A DNA stretch of 64,000 bases, taken from the NCBI GenBank assembly GCA_020186115.1, contig WSYJ01000012.1:16001-80000 (forward strand). Reading direction: 5' to 3'. The notes under the pieces are model-generated. The model saw only the letters and a program-made list of their open reading frames with translations, ran no database searches and had not been told where the DNA came from. How positions within the stretch are numbered: position 1 is the first letter of the stretch; each line of letters starts with the position of its first letter. The stretch comes from Histomonas meleagridis. Lineage: Eukaryota > Parabasalia > Tritrichomonadida > Dientamoebidae. Of the stretch, positions 39,701 to 49,369 are shown in pieces. Both the position numbers and the translations under genes were made by a program.

Positions 39701-42700
39701 ATTGGTTATGTTAATATAAATAATATGGAAATTTGTGTAAATATTTCTAATGATGAATTTGAAACTAAAATTATTTTTAATAAAATTATTGGGTATCAAA
39801 TATTAAATGAAAAAATTTATGAACTTTTGGAATTAAATGATAAGTTTTCGATATTATATCATGATAATAAAGATAAAACTGAAATTGCGTTAACTCTTTC
39901 AAATGGTTATTTGAATTTGACAAAAGAAATTTTTCGATATTTCCTTAAATTTACTTCACTTGAAACAAATTCCAAAGAAAGTAATAGTAAAAAGAAAAAT
40001 ATTTATAAGATATTATTAAATAATATTCAACTTATTCCAATAAATTATAAATTTGAACAAATTTCAAAAATAGATTTAAATCTTGAATTGGCGTATATAG
40101 AAAATCAAAACCAAAACATTTTTGAAATTAATTCGTCTTTTATAAAAGGAAATACAATGATTAATAATGAAATTGAATTTTTAAGGTTAAAAGAAGGATT
40201 TTATTTAAAACTTGAAAATAATTTACTAACTTTTAATATGAATTCTGTTTATTTATCTTTTAATTTACCTTTTATATTCTGTTTTATTAATACTATTTCT
40301 AAAATATTAATAAATGATAATTCCGATGATTCAAAAATTTCAATTCCATTTAATATCAATTTTAAGATTAATGAAATTGATATTAATTATTTTCCTGATG
40401 ATGAAATGAAATCAAATTTTGAATTAATATTAACAAATTTAAAATTTATTTTACATAATTCTAAAAGTTTGGCTTCTTTTTCATTTGAATCATTAAAAGC
40501 ATTTGTTAAAAATATTTTTCATACTAAAATTATTGAAATCTCAAATGTTATTTCAATATTTTCAGTTAATAATGAAGAAATACTTAAAGAAATAACATTT
40601 AATGAAATAAATCAAATGGAATTTGATGAAACAAATAATTCATTAGAAATTAATAAAATTTTTATGAAATGGAACATAAAAGAAATTAAAATATTTTATA
40701 GTCATGAATTTGCTCGAGCTATAATTCATTATATTTTTATTGGCGAAATTCCTGAATTTCATTCTAATAAATTATTAATTAATGAAGAATTAAATGAACA
40801 ACTTAAAGATCGAATTAAATCTAAAATTATAATAATTGAAAAAATCGATAAAAAAGAAGATAATAATGAATTAGAAATCATTAAAGTAATAGTAAATATT
40901 AATAAATTAGAAATTTCTTTATTGTTATTAGAAGAACTTGCAAAGATTTCTCTTTCAAATATTATAGCTTCACTTGAAGATAAGAAATGGGAAGCAGAAA
41001 TTCATTCATTTCAAATCTTTAGTTCAGATGATCATGAAAATTCTTTAACATATTCATCACCAGATTCTCAACTACTGAAGTTTTCACATTTTAATAATGA
41101 ATTTAATATAATTTTTAGTGAATTAATTTTAAATATTAATTATCAATTTTATTTGACAATTGTAAATTATATAATTCGTTCGCCATTTTTTCATATTCCA
41201 ACAATTTTACAACAAATTTCAGTAAATAAAAATGATATATCAACAAAATTATCATTTATATTAAATATAAAAGCATCAAAATTAAAAGTTACAATTCCAA
41301 CATCAATTGAACAAACTAAAGTTCCATTATTTAATTTATGTTTTAATTTCTTATTAAAATTAACAGAAACTGATTTAGAATTAAATATAAATGATTTTTC
41401 AGCATATTTTTCAGATCCAAAATATAACATCAATTATTTACCTATATTTAAATCAGTAAATATTCAATTTAAACGAATAGTTTCTAATGATTCAACAACA
41501 TCAATTGAATTCATTATAACAAAAATCTTTTTAACATTATCAGCAATTGATTTTGTTTTATTTAATAATATGAGAGAAAATATCCAAAAATCTGCCAAAA
41601 TTATTACATTTCCAGAAGATAATTCACATGATAAAAACACAACAAATGAAATATTTAAAAATATTAAAATAATTGCTGAAGAAAATCAATTAATTATATG
41701 TAAAGATAATCGAAGAACTTCACGATTTATACCAATGTTTAAAGTTGTATTACCACCAATTAATTTAGAGTTAAATAATAATGATTCAGTACAATCAATA
41801 ATGATAAATTTGTTTCCTTATATTTCATATTTTAATGAAACTACAGGTTTATGGGATTTAATAGTTGAGCCATTTAATTTAAAGTTATTTTCTATTTTAA
41901 CTTTTGATCAATTAGAAATTACTGCAAAATTAAATGAATCTTTAAATATTAATTTACCAACTATAGCATTAAAACAATATTTAACATTAGCAGAAGATAT
42001 TAAAAAGAATTTATCGATGAAAGATTTCGAATTTTCTGAATATCCACATTTTTGGATAATTAATTCTTTAGGTTCTGATGTAATATTTCATACTGATGAT
42101 GAAAATTCACAAACTTTTATTTTATCACATGATCAAACTGTTCCGATATTTACAATTGATATTTCTACAAATATTATAATAGAATTTAATCAAAAAGAAT
42201 ATCAAATTACACCAAATCAAATTATATTTCCGACTTTATTAAGTGATGAATTATGTGTTTCTAAAAAGCCTTATAAAGGAGGAATTATATTACAATTTAA
42301 ATCCCCTTTTGAAATAAAAAATTCATTAGGAATTAAAATTGATATTTATTCTAGAGTAAAAAATCAATTTTTATTTTATGCAAATGTTAAACCTAATTCA
42401 ACATATCCAATATTTTTTAAAGATCCATTAAAAAATGAATTTATTTTTACTGAAGGGAAACTTAATAATAAAGTTAAATATAATGTAATAAATTTAAATT
42501 CAAAAATGATAAAATGTGATTCATTTAATATATTTATTGATAATATTCCTTTTCCAATAAATGTTTTAATTTATGTTGATACAACTACTTCAACAAAAAT
42601 ATTTGAGTTAATTACTCCTTATATATTATCATCTTATTTACCAATACCTTTAAATATTAAAGTTGAAGGTAATTCTAATATAATTATGTTAAAACCTGAA

Positions 42701-45235
42701 GAAGAAAAACCTTTTATACAGAAGAATAAATTTAAAATTAGTTTATCACTTGATGGTATTACATTTTTATCATATGAAACATTAAAAAATAATTCTAAGA
42801 CAAAATTACTTCAATGTTATAATCATTTATCTAATGTTAATTCATTTATAGTTGTATCATTTGATATTTTAGAAGAAACTCAACAAACAATTATCAAATT
42901 CTTTGTACCTTGTATAATATTTAATTTAACAAAATTAAATATTATAGTTTATGATAATTTAAATGAAAAAATTATAACTGAACCAGAAATTATATCAATT
43001 TGGTGTCCTAAAAATTATTTAAATGATAAAGAACATTTAAATATAAATTTATTATTAAATGATAATAATTTGACAAAACCAATTTTAAATTTTGATTGTT
43101 TAACAACACGTAATGAAATTATAGATTTTCAATCCAAAGATTTAATAAATCTTAAATCTAAATTAAGAATTGATGTTTCATATAAAGATAATGTTGCTAT
43201 AATAACAATTTCACATTTATTAGTAATACATAATAATTTAGATTTATTCTTTATACTTCAACCAATAGGTGTTAATGATACAGATTTTATATGTGATCCT
43301 TATATAATAGAAGCACATTCTACTTTTGAAATAATTACAATGTCTACTAAAGGAATGTTTATGATATCTATTTCAGAATTTACTTCTACTCCAACTTTAT
43401 ATTTAATATCTGAATATAAAACTGTCTTTAAAGTTACTTCAAATAATTCTTATATGTTAATATTATTAGAAATTATAGATGAAGGTACACATTTCGATGC
43501 ATATTTTAAGCCAGTTGATTTCCCTTCTCCTTATGTTATATCGAATTGTTTAGATATTAAAATGATTGCATATCAAAAAAATAAAGAATTTGCATTTGAA
43601 ATTGAACCTAATTCTACTTCGTTATATGCATTTGATGAACCTTTTTCTTATCCTTCTGTTAAGATTGAATTTGAAGAACAAATTTTAAATTTATCTTTGA
43701 TATCAGAAACAGATTATATTAAAACTGAACTATTATTTGAAAACAAACCAATTTATACAGCAATTCTTAAAGAAGATAATTATCAAATTATTATAATTAC
43801 TACAGAAATACCTAAAAAAGAAATTATATTCTCAACAATATTTAATATTAATTTCGAACATATTTTCATTAGTTTAATTGATTTAAGAATGAAAGAATTT
43901 GCTTTATTAAGTTTAAACAAATTTTTCGCAACATTAGAAATTAATTCATATCAAAAAATATTACAAATGAGTATTAATACTATTCAACTTGATGATCAAA
44001 GTGTACAAACACCAAAACCAAACATATTAATTGGAAGAAATAATGGGAAAGTTCCATTTTTTAAGTTAAGTACTATTTTATCATCTGATTTATCAACATT
44101 ATTATATACTTCGATAATATTCCAAAGAATTGATATCGAAATTGATTCGACGTTAATTTCTGATTTATATTATTTTTTGATTGAATTAATCAAACCAATT
44201 AAAACAAAAATTACTCCATTACAAACAAAACAATTTGATGAAACATCGAAAATAATTTCATGTAATTGGCTTGAAATGTCTTCTTTATATATTCTATTTA
44301 AATATAATCGAAAATCTGGAAGAAACACAACAATTCATCAGTTGTTTAAATACTTAAAATATATTCCTGGAATTAAAGAAGATAAAATTTTATTGCCTGG
44401 AATTATAATATCAAATTTACAAGATTCATTTAAAGAAATTTCAAAAAACGTTTTGACGGAATATAAAACTGCGGCGTTTAATCAAATACTTAATATGCTC
44501 GGGACAAAAGGTAAAATTTTGTCAACGTTCGGAGTGACTTCAATGATCGCGGAAATGTTCGGAATAAAAATGAAATCTGATTTATCAAATGATATCTCCA
44601 AGTTAATGGAAAGCCAAGAAGAAGCTTTCGATAATAGAAAAGAAACAAATGGTATATTCTCACAACAATCATTAAATGCTTTGTTGGAACTAATTCGAAA
44701 CGCGTCGCTAAAGCCTTCTTCAATAATTTTGGGAATTCTACAAAAAATAGATTTTGGTTTACGAAGTAAAGTTTTGAATGGCGCCGGTTTCGGTAAAGGT
44801 GTTTTGTCACTTTTTGCGGAGGTGACCGTTAACACGATGAAGGATGTCGGACTTATGCAAGGAATAGAAAGAATGAGATGTACAAGAGCTTTCCCGAATA
44901 ATGAAATTGGTGTTTTCGATGAGTCAATTAGTAAGTTTCAATCTTTTCTTCAAAAAAGATTACAAAATGAAACTATTAAATTAGCAATTAAAGGAGATGA
45001 ACAAAATGTATTTATCACTGATACAACAATTTATTTGATAAGAAGTGATAATCAAATTCGTTACATGAAAATTATAGATTTGATTCTGTTAAAAGTTGAG
45101 GATAAATTTGTCGTAATTAAAGGTGTCAATTCTAAAGAAGAAGTAAAACTGGAAACCAAAAGTGAAGAAGAAGCAAATGTGATTGCAACCGTACTGAATT
45201 CAATGAGAAATATTTTGCGGTTATTCGGATCTTAA
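36749..45235 (+). CDS. VPS13: VPS13 bridge-like lipid transfer protein
   Basis: 2828 aa, close to yeast Vps13 (3144). The first 110 residues are a classic chorein domain: MLESVVSKFITKYLKEYIE, LWKGKAVFENLLLKSSAL, and LPFKVKMGTIKNVNLNIPW. The long middle is the lipid-conducting RBG groove with an Asn-rich insertion at about residues 530-548. Six VAB repeats follow at about 100-residue spacing, near 1769, 1861, 1956, 2056, 2157 and 2261. The family's invariant Asn is visible in five (INSLGS, KNSLGI, FNLTKL, HNNLDL, SNCLDI) and replaced in the third (SSYLPI). Near 2700 TRAFPNNEIGVFDE matches the RPPRxF motif, and the last 100 residues form the PH-like domain. VPS13 moves lipids in bulk between organelles at contact sites. 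Confidence 0.95.
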   Translation: MLESVVSKFITKYLKEYIETLNKSQMEMELWKGKAVFENLLLKSSALSSHGLPFKVKMGTIKNVNLNIPWQKLSSQACIVEVSDIFILLTLDLDVLIKNDLQANQSAIHTSEVLTKEEEKGTWQSLISTVIDNARINVKNIHIKLEVPHDCGYYTLGVIIPELTLFTVDDNNNPLLKVVKKANKLRKRLNLNGLSMYLDTMNIEETKLTNFEETMKKEIDSNEHQFLLNPFYVECILLHTRNIPDMLKNIIEITSPTLKFSLDLLQCRAIYDFLGKWNFFNKRRKYSNCARPKEFEEIQYWLYMTRCAIQKRRPNSFRPSIALKILKNRKSYLKLIRKKKQNKIPHPILKNKIKTIEKKIGETATLFLREYAEAIVQKEMSTKDSGFTAFDLSELKKLIQTTDVFFDSSSFSVSLNIPLFQIDLVYSVQSPLCKFTIVQIESKLRSVKGGADFHLTIEDLSVDSLINDSLRSIVCVDRKNNESFLSIDSKIPSTTDPFLMEILVSHITTTFDTETIHNVFEFFDFGKNKNINNIKYNMNNINKNNKNDNEVIIQKINRIDVAEQLKRLLYFKNHILNLKINGFSYVYPFEYNEKQSEIKFSICNISITKNANSLLAINAPKIKMDFNVQFIIDDLLFDQISLLKRFKFDFVLSFTFFNHLEKVILDSFFGLSNISIDIGSNVLKVLRSALIYSKFSELKHQENTLMPQDDTDKTKTLLSFNNLQTNIEMELNEMKINLNDVNSYLIVKDIKAQYNIYNGKTSALFSLGFLSFIEGEVSMISLPKNSAHLTITQENDISPFVISLNIKDFSMIVNLRNYKDIYTQLINIINSFISDATEILQLKNEEEKEENIKTKKEIKDDEKNIIFVLVFTNPKFEIPDIEEKFFLNIEKVIIKDQIEIYDLTLNRNKHDLIRKSTLKLDLNEFHFPLIEMEIEPNDINAILRILNEVSSFLNSNETKEETKDNNFHLMFDGFNILCYDEENTIGYVNINNMEICVNISNDEFETKIIFNKIIGYQILNEKIYELLELNDKFSILYHDNKDKTEIALTLSNGYLNLTKEIFRYFLKFTSLETNSKESNSKKKNIYKILLNNIQLIPINYKFEQISKIDLNLELAYIENQNQNIFEINSSFIKGNTMINNEIEFLRLKEGFYLKLENNLLTFNMNSVYLSFNLPFIFCFINTISKILINDNSDDSKISIPFNINFKINEIDINYFPDDEMKSNFELILTNLKFILHNSKSLASFSFESLKAFVKNIFHTKIIEISNVISIFSVNNEEILKEITFNEINQMEFDETNNSLEINKIFMKWNIKEIKIFYSHEFARAIIHYIFIGEIPEFHSNKLLINEELNEQLKDRIKSKIIIIEKIDKKEDNNELEIIKVIVNINKLEISLLLLEELAKISLSNIIASLEDKKWEAEIHSFQIFSSDDHENSLTYSSPDSQLLKFSHFNNEFNIIFSELILNINYQFYLTIVNYIIRSPFFHIPTILQQISVNKNDISTKLSFILNIKASKLKVTIPTSIEQTKVPLFNLCFNFLLKLTETDLELNINDFSAYFSDPKYNINYLPIFKSVNIQFKRIVSNDSTTSIEFIITKIFLTLSAIDFVLFNNMRENIQKSAKIITFPEDNSHDKNTTNEIFKNIKIIAEENQLIICKDNRRTSRFIPMFKVVLPPINLELNNNDSVQSIMINLFPYISYFNETTGLWDLIVEPFNLKLFSILTFDQLEITAKLNESLNINLPTIALKQYLTLAEDIKKNLSMKDFEFSEYPHFWIINSLGSDVIFHTDDENSQTFILSHDQTVPIFTIDISTNIIIEFNQKEYQITPNQIIFPTLLSDELCVSKKPYKGGIILQFKSPFEIKNSLGIKIDIYSRVKNQFLFYANVKPNSTYPIFFKDPLKNEFIFTEGKLNNKVKYNVINLNSKMIKCDSFNIFIDNIPFPINVLIYVDTTTSTKIFELITPYILSSYLPIPLNIKVEGNSNIIMLKPEEEKPFIQKNKFKISLSLDGITFLSYETLKNNSKTKLLQCYNHLSNVNSFIVVSFDILEETQQTIIKFFVPCIIFNLTKLNIIVYDNLNEKIITEPEIISIWCPKNYLNDKEHLNINLLLNDNNLTKPILNFDCLTTRNEIIDFQSKDLINLKSKLRIDVSYKDNVAIITISHLLVIHNNLDLFFILQPIGVNDTDFICDPYIIEAHSTFEIITMSTKGMFMISISEFTSTPTLYLISEYKTVFKVTSNNSYMLILLEIIDEGTHFDAYFKPVDFPSPYVISNCLDIKMIAYQKNKEFAFEIEPNSTSLYAFDEPFSYPSVKIEFEEQILNLSLISETDYIKTELLFENKPIYTAILKEDNYQIIIITTEIPKKEIIFSTIFNINFEHIFISLIDLRMKEFALLSLNKFFATLEINSYQKILQMSINTIQLDDQSVQTPKPNILIGRNNGKVPFFKLSTILSSDLSTLLYTSIIFQRIDIEIDSTLISDLYYFLIELIKPIKTKITPLQTKQFDETSKIISCNWLEMSSLYILFKYNRKSGRNTTIHQLFKYLKYIPGIKEDKILLPGIIISNLQDSFKEISKNVLTEYKTAAFNQILNMLGTKGKILSTFGVTSMIAEMFGIKMKSDLSNDISKLMESQEEAFDNRKETNGIFSQQSLNALLELIRNASLKPSSIILGILQKIDFGLRSKVLNGAGFGKGVLSLFAEVTVNTMKDVGLMQGIERMRCTRAFPNNEIGVFDESISKFQSFLQKRLQNETIKLAIKGDEQNVFITDTTIYLIRSDNQIRYMKIIDLILLKVEDKFVVIKGVNSKEEVKLETKSEEEANVIATVLNSMRNILRLFGS

Positions 45236-45765
45236 TGTACGTTAATAAATTGTATTGTTTATTTTTATATTCAATTTTTTCATCACAAAAAAGTGACTTT
45301 TTGACATCAATGCAAAACTATTTTTTTATTATATTTAAAATTTATTTTAAAATTTTATATTTCAAAATAACATTTGGAAATTGTTTATAATATTTTATAC
45401 AGCACTTATTTTAGCATCTTCATAAATAGTTAAATTACTATCTGAACAAGAGGGAATTGATATTAATGTAACTTCCAAATATAAAGAATTATTCCCAAAA
45501 TAAGAGCACTTCACAATTTTTTTAACATATCCTATAAAGGTAGTGAAACATTCGAACATGTTTTTATTACCAAATCATGAGCATACTAAAACATATATTC
45601 ACACAGTTAATAATTATGAATTCAAATTTATGTATTCTTCATAATAACTTTTATCTTCACAACAATTCATCAACAGAAATTGAAAATAAAAAATATTCTT
45701 CACATCAATTATTATATCATTATTATATTTTTCAAATTATTTTACTTAAATCTGGAGAGAAACAT
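45236..45765. other. Intergenic with ankyrin relic; no intact gene
   Basis: 3' flanks of VPS13 and of the convergent membrane-protein gene. Besides the ankyrin relic (separate entry), plus-strand pieces at 45555-45620 hint at more decay (LPNHEHTKTYIHTVN) but are too short to assign. Confidence 0.4.
45375..45475 (+). pseudogene. Ankyrin-repeat DNA relic
   Basis: TTTGGAAATTGTTTATAATATTTTATACAGCACTTATTTTAGCATCT and GTTAAATTACTATCTGAACAAGAGGGAATTGATATTAATG in the listing match, base for base over most positions, the repeat unit at 2899-3012. The coding frame is broken (TAA within the unit). It is a single orphan ankyrin repeat downstream of VPS13, evidence that pieces of this ankyrin family are scattered through the genome. 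Confidence 0.6.
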
Positions 45766-47427
45766 TTAAAACACATTATCGTCAGGGTCATCATCTCCAT
45801 CGTCCTCATTATGTCTAAATGGATCAGAGCTAAACCCGTGATCGTTGGTTGGCAACATTGACGACTGTGTCGCGAATGGGTTATCCGTTGTGAATGTTGT
45901 CAATGGGTTTACGTCGGTCTGAATCTTAGTTTCGACAGTCATACTATCGATTACGCCTTTATCACTTGAAGAAGATTCGCGCTTCTTATTCTTATTCTTT
46001 TTCGGCTTTTTAGACTTATCCTTAAAGACAACGAGAACGAGAACTAAGACGACAACAACTATTACCACTACAACAACAACTACAACAACAATGATAATAA
46101 TTGTTGTGTTGTCATTGTTATCATCTGGTTCATTTTGATCAGGGACTATAAGGTCAACTTCGGGATCAGAAATTACATCTGTTGGAACTACTATGGGCTT
46201 TGAGAATGAAACAGTTGGAATGTATGTGCTGATGGTTGTTATATGATTATTTTTATCTTCTCGGCTTATTCTTTCGAACACTGAATTCGAGTTACAATAT
46301 AAGTTTTGGACAGTTAAACTTGGGAATGATTCTGCTTCTCTAAAGAGTGTGCTAATTTCGAGGCAAAAATAGAAATAAGCTTTGGATGTCGCAAATATTG
46401 GATTGATAATGGATATGTCAGAGAGTGAAAGTTCTTCTGTGATTTCAAGTTTGTTATCAAATAATAAAATGTAAGATGGTGAATCTTGTGTATATTCCCA
46501 GAGCATATCGCCTCCATCAACAAGTTCGCAATTAATAATGTTAATGTTTTGAATATTCATTTTACAGATTTCTGATTGTTCATAAATAAGATTCATTAGA
46601 TATCGTCCTTTTTGATCGTAAAAATTGAAATAGTTAAAGGCGAAGTTTTTGCTGGCATAGTTCACACGGAGGGCTTCAGATATGTCATTTACTCCTTGCT
46701 TACTAAAATTCAAATTTGAAAAATCTGGAAGATTAGTAAAGATATTAACAGATGGTGAAGAAAGGACTCCATTATTAACTCCTGGCTTTTCAAATGTGTT
46801 ATAATCCATAGAAATAACTCCTGAAGTTTTAAGAAGTAAATTTTGTGCACTAGATTTATCGAAGAAATCATAAACCGAACCAGTTTGCAAAACTTCTCGA
46901 AGTGAGAGCAAGGTTGACTGTGTGTAACACCCTCTGAAATCATTATTATGAATAGTAAAGTTAATCGAGGTCCAACCAGTATTGTGTCCAACGCTCACAG
47001 CTCCTGCACCTTGTGACCTGCAGCAGAAGAAAGTACAACCTATAATCTCAATGGTAAAACTTGAACCTGTAGAAGATGTATCAACACTTATAGCACCAGC
47101 AAGATTTGAGCCACCATCACACTGGTAAAAAAGGCATTGGCTAAATGTGTACGAGGATTCAGTGAAGGAATTTTGAGTTGTTGTGAGAGTTTTAGATTGT
47201 ATAGTTGAGGTTTCTACTTTTACTGGAGTACTAAGAAAGTTCATGAATTTGTTGCCTTTGACATTAAGTGATAAAGAAGGGTTTGAAATGTATAAAGCTG
47301 AATTTAAAAAGTATGAAAGATGAGAATTCAAAAAATTGAAACTTCCACGCGCATTTAATGGTGACGCAGTCATAGTGTTTCCTGTTAAGCATGATGATAA
47401 AAGAAGATTTGCAATTGTTATATTCAT
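45766..47427 (-). CDS. Polymorphic beta-helix surface membrane protein (Pmp-like), possibly 5'-truncated
   Basis: 553 aa from the ATG at 47427. Residues 1-400 are short repeats with N, G, S, C and V at turns (SFTIEIIGCTFFCCRSQGAG, AVSVGHNTGWTSINFTIHNN), typical of parallel beta-helix proteins such as trichomonad and chlamydial Pmps. A Pro/Asp linker leads to one extreme transmembrane helix at about 441-470, almost only I, V and L. The tail is Lys-rich, then Ser-rich, and ends acidic, with NPF near 515 and DPF near 535, classic endocytic EH-domain and AP-2 motifs. There is no signal peptide at this start, and beta-helix-like codons continue about 18 codons upstream (NLTIIS) without an ATG, so the real N-terminus may be lost. 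Likely role: surface adhesin. Confidence 0.7.
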   Translation of the reverse strand: MNITIANLLLSSCLTGNTMTASPLNARGSFNFLNSHLSYFLNSALYISNPSLSLNVKGNKFMNFLSTPVKVETSTIQSKTLTTTQNSFTESSYTFSQCLFYQCDGGSNLAGAISVDTSSTGSSFTIEIIGCTFFCCRSQGAGAVSVGHNTGWTSINFTIHNNDFRGCYTQSTLLSLREVLQTGSVYDFFDKSSAQNLLLKTSGVISMDYNTFEKPGVNNGVLSSPSVNIFTNLPDFSNLNFSKQGVNDISEALRVNYASKNFAFNYFNFYDQKGRYLMNLIYEQSEICKMNIQNINIINCELVDGGDMLWEYTQDSPSYILLFDNKLEITEELSLSDISIINPIFATSKAYFYFCLEISTLFREAESFPSLTVQNLYCNSNSVFERISREDKNNHITTISTYIPTVSFSKPIVVPTDVISDPEVDLIVPDQNEPDDNNDNTTIIIIVVVVVVVVVIVVVVLVLVLVVFKDKSKKPKKNKNKKRESSSSDKGVIDSMTVETKIQTDVNPLTTFTTDNPFATQSSMLPTNDHGFSSDPFRHNEDDGDDDPDDNVF

Positions 47428-48212
47428 TGAAATAATGGTGAGGTTGGAGGAGTTTACAAAAACCTGATTGTAAAGAACTTTAAATCAATTTCGCGGTTAA
47501 ATCACTATCGTTAATCTTGCTCTCACAAATTCATTGAAATATTTCTATTGTATTGTCACAAATTGTGTTGCGGCAGTTGCCATAATTTTCTCGATTAACT
47601 CAAATTTGAGCGTGATACATCGGGTATTGAATTAAAAGTGGCATTATTCGTGGAGGCTTTCAATGCCGTTATTGAACTGTCAAAAATTATAAACGGATTT
47701 CCGATGCGCCCGATCATAGTTCTAACCATCGAAAAAAAGCCTTGTGTTATGAGGATGATTAATGCGATATATACATGACACAGGATATGAAAACGTAGGT
47801 TAGTGTAATTGAAATTTTGTTAATTTTTTTTAATCGAAGAATATTTATGCTGGCCAATTTCAACTTTTTTTTTTAATTTTAGGTTAAAAAGTATTCAATA
47901 TTTGGAATTATAATAATTGTTTGATATAATGTGTTAACGCATTTTTATAATTCTAAAGTTTTTTTATCCTCAACATGTTGTTTTTTGATGTTCATTTAAA
48001 AAATTCAATTGATTAGCTAATCAACAATGAATTATATTTGTTTTAGACCATCATTTAGGTCATTAAACTAAATGTAACAATTTAAAATAAGTTACGAATT
48101 CATTTAAATCATATTTTAAACAATGTTTCGTGTTTAATTAAAAAAATGAATTATTTACATTTAATCACAAGAAAGTTAATATTTATTCATATCTATTTAT
48201 CTTTAACTCTGT
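47428..48212. other. Intergenic with possible detached 5' piece of the beta-helix gene
   Basis: On the minus strand at about 47600-47800 an open stretch (RFHILCHVYIALIILITQG, then FFSMVRTMIGRIG and NPFIIFDSSITALKAS) looks like a signal peptide followed by beta-helix sequence, ending at TAA. It is out of frame with, and separated by several stops from, the gene starting at 47427. TATCGTTA (TAACGATA on the coding strand) lies at 47506-47513. 47830-48212 is AT-rich and empty. Confidence 0.4.
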
Positions 48213-49334
48213 TTAACGCCTTCTTCCTTCTTTTGTTTTCATTAATAACTTTTCAAAATATTTTTCCAATTCTTTAGCGCTTCTATGATATACACTATCC
48301 ACAGCATTATAAGCGTAACAATTTGTGAAGATAAGTTTCATATCATCAACAAATTGATCCAATGTTTGGTATTTATTTTCTTCGATATTCTTTTCTATTG
48401 TTGACAAATCCATCGGCTTTTGTACAATTTCCAAATAATTCGGTGCATCTTTAAGCGATACTGGATTTAAGAATGGCCAAGACCTCGAGTTCAGTTTGAT
48501 GCTACTAACAATTAAGTGCATCTGATTAATTACATCAACTTTTGGTTCTTTATCAATTGTAATTCCTTTTATCGATTTAACTGGCCAATGTGTAACACGT
48601 GTAATGTCTGTCTTAGGAAGTAAACTTGAAACTAGTTTCTTTTGCTGTGATACGACATCACCAATGCGCAAGTAATCAATGTCAGGTCGAATTTGACAAT
48701 GAATGAGAGTGGCGCCTTGGTAATCTTTAATGTAATGAACCCATTTGTTCGTATCGAGTTTCATTTCTAATGTAAAGCCTTGGCGTTTGAAATACCCAAC
48801 AGCTGTGTTATCTGCATATGTAAGAATGTTGTAAATTCCAATTGCTTGGAGATATGTTTTAACATGAGCCATAATGTGTGCACCATAACCACGGATTTGT
48901 TGTTTGGTAGAGACAGCACAAAAGGCTATCTCAGCAAAATCACGATCTTTGAATGGTCGAAACGATATCCCGCCATAGACTCTACCATTACGAAGAATAA
49001 TTACTGTTTTGTGATTCTCGTTAAATACAAGTCGGGTAATATAATACTCAGGCATTTGCGTGAGTTCTGCATTAAAAATGTTTTTTGCATCTGTGAGCCA
49101 TATTAATGATTGTTTCTCGCCATCATTTTGAATAACATGATAATGAATAGTTTCATCATATTCTCGAAAGTTTTTGGCTCGAATTGAATCATCAAGAGAA
49201 ATGTTGAAATCAAGGGCAGATATTTTATATTCGCCCGATCCTAATTTGTTATTTTCATTAAGTTCCCATTTCGGATATCTGTAAGGTCTTTTTTTTAATG
49301 ATGGATGGGGAAATTCAAAAATTGAGCGCCTCAT
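48213..49334 (-). CDS. GCN5: GCN5-type histone acetyltransferase with bromodomain
   Basis: 373 aa from the ATG at 49334 (MRRSIFEFPHP). The GNAT domain spans about residues 45-225. FAEIAFCAVS near 133 holds the catalytic Glu position of Gcn5, and QIRGYGAHIMAHVK near 146 is the acetyl-CoA loop (Q/RxxGxG/A). ILTYADNTAVGYFKRQGFT matches motif B. A bromodomain occupies about 271-360 with WPFLNPV, a PMDLSTIEKNI segment and CYAYNAVDSVYH, the Asn that reads acetyl-lysine. This is the catalytic subunit of SAGA-type complexes acetylating histone H3. There is no PCAF N-terminal domain, the short yeast-like layout. An 18-bp perfect palindrome lies 18 bases upstream of the ATG. Confidence 0.97.
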   Translation of the reverse strand: MRRSIFEFPHPSLKKRPYRYPKWELNENNKLGSGEYKISALDFNISLDDSIRAKNFREYDETIHYHVIQNDGEKQSLIWLTDAKNIFNAELTQMPEYYITRLVFNENHKTVIILRNGRVYGGISFRPFKDRDFAEIAFCAVSTKQQIRGYGAHIMAHVKTYLQAIGIYNILTYADNTAVGYFKRQGFTLEMKLDTNKWVHYIKDYQGATLIHCQIRPDIDYLRIGDVVSQQKKLVSSLLPKTDITRVTHWPVKSIKGITIDKEPKVDVINQMHLIVSSIKLNSRSWPFLNPVSLKDAPNYLEIVQKPMDLSTIEKNIEENKYQTLDQFVDDMKLIFTNCYAYNAVDSVYHRSAKELEKYFEKLLMKTKEGRRR

Positions 49335-49351
49335 GGGATTGGGAAACACAC

Positions 49352-49369
49352 TTTTCTATCGATAGAAAA
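49352..49369. promoter_or_regulatory. Perfect palindrome TTTTCTATCGATAGAAAA upstream of GCN5
   Basis: The 18-mer is its own reverse complement and lies 18-35 bases before the GCN5 start. Its core TATCGATA resembles the Myb recognition family (TATCGTC/TAACGATA). A dimeric factor site is plausible but unproven. Confidence 0.4.

Noticed and set aside
46905-46935. Spliceosomal intron suggested by ACACACAG on the coding strand of the beta-helix gene
   Set aside because: The trichomonad 3' signal is ACTAACACACAG; here the sequence is TTACACACAG, no matching GTATGT site lies nearby and the reading frame is open through it.
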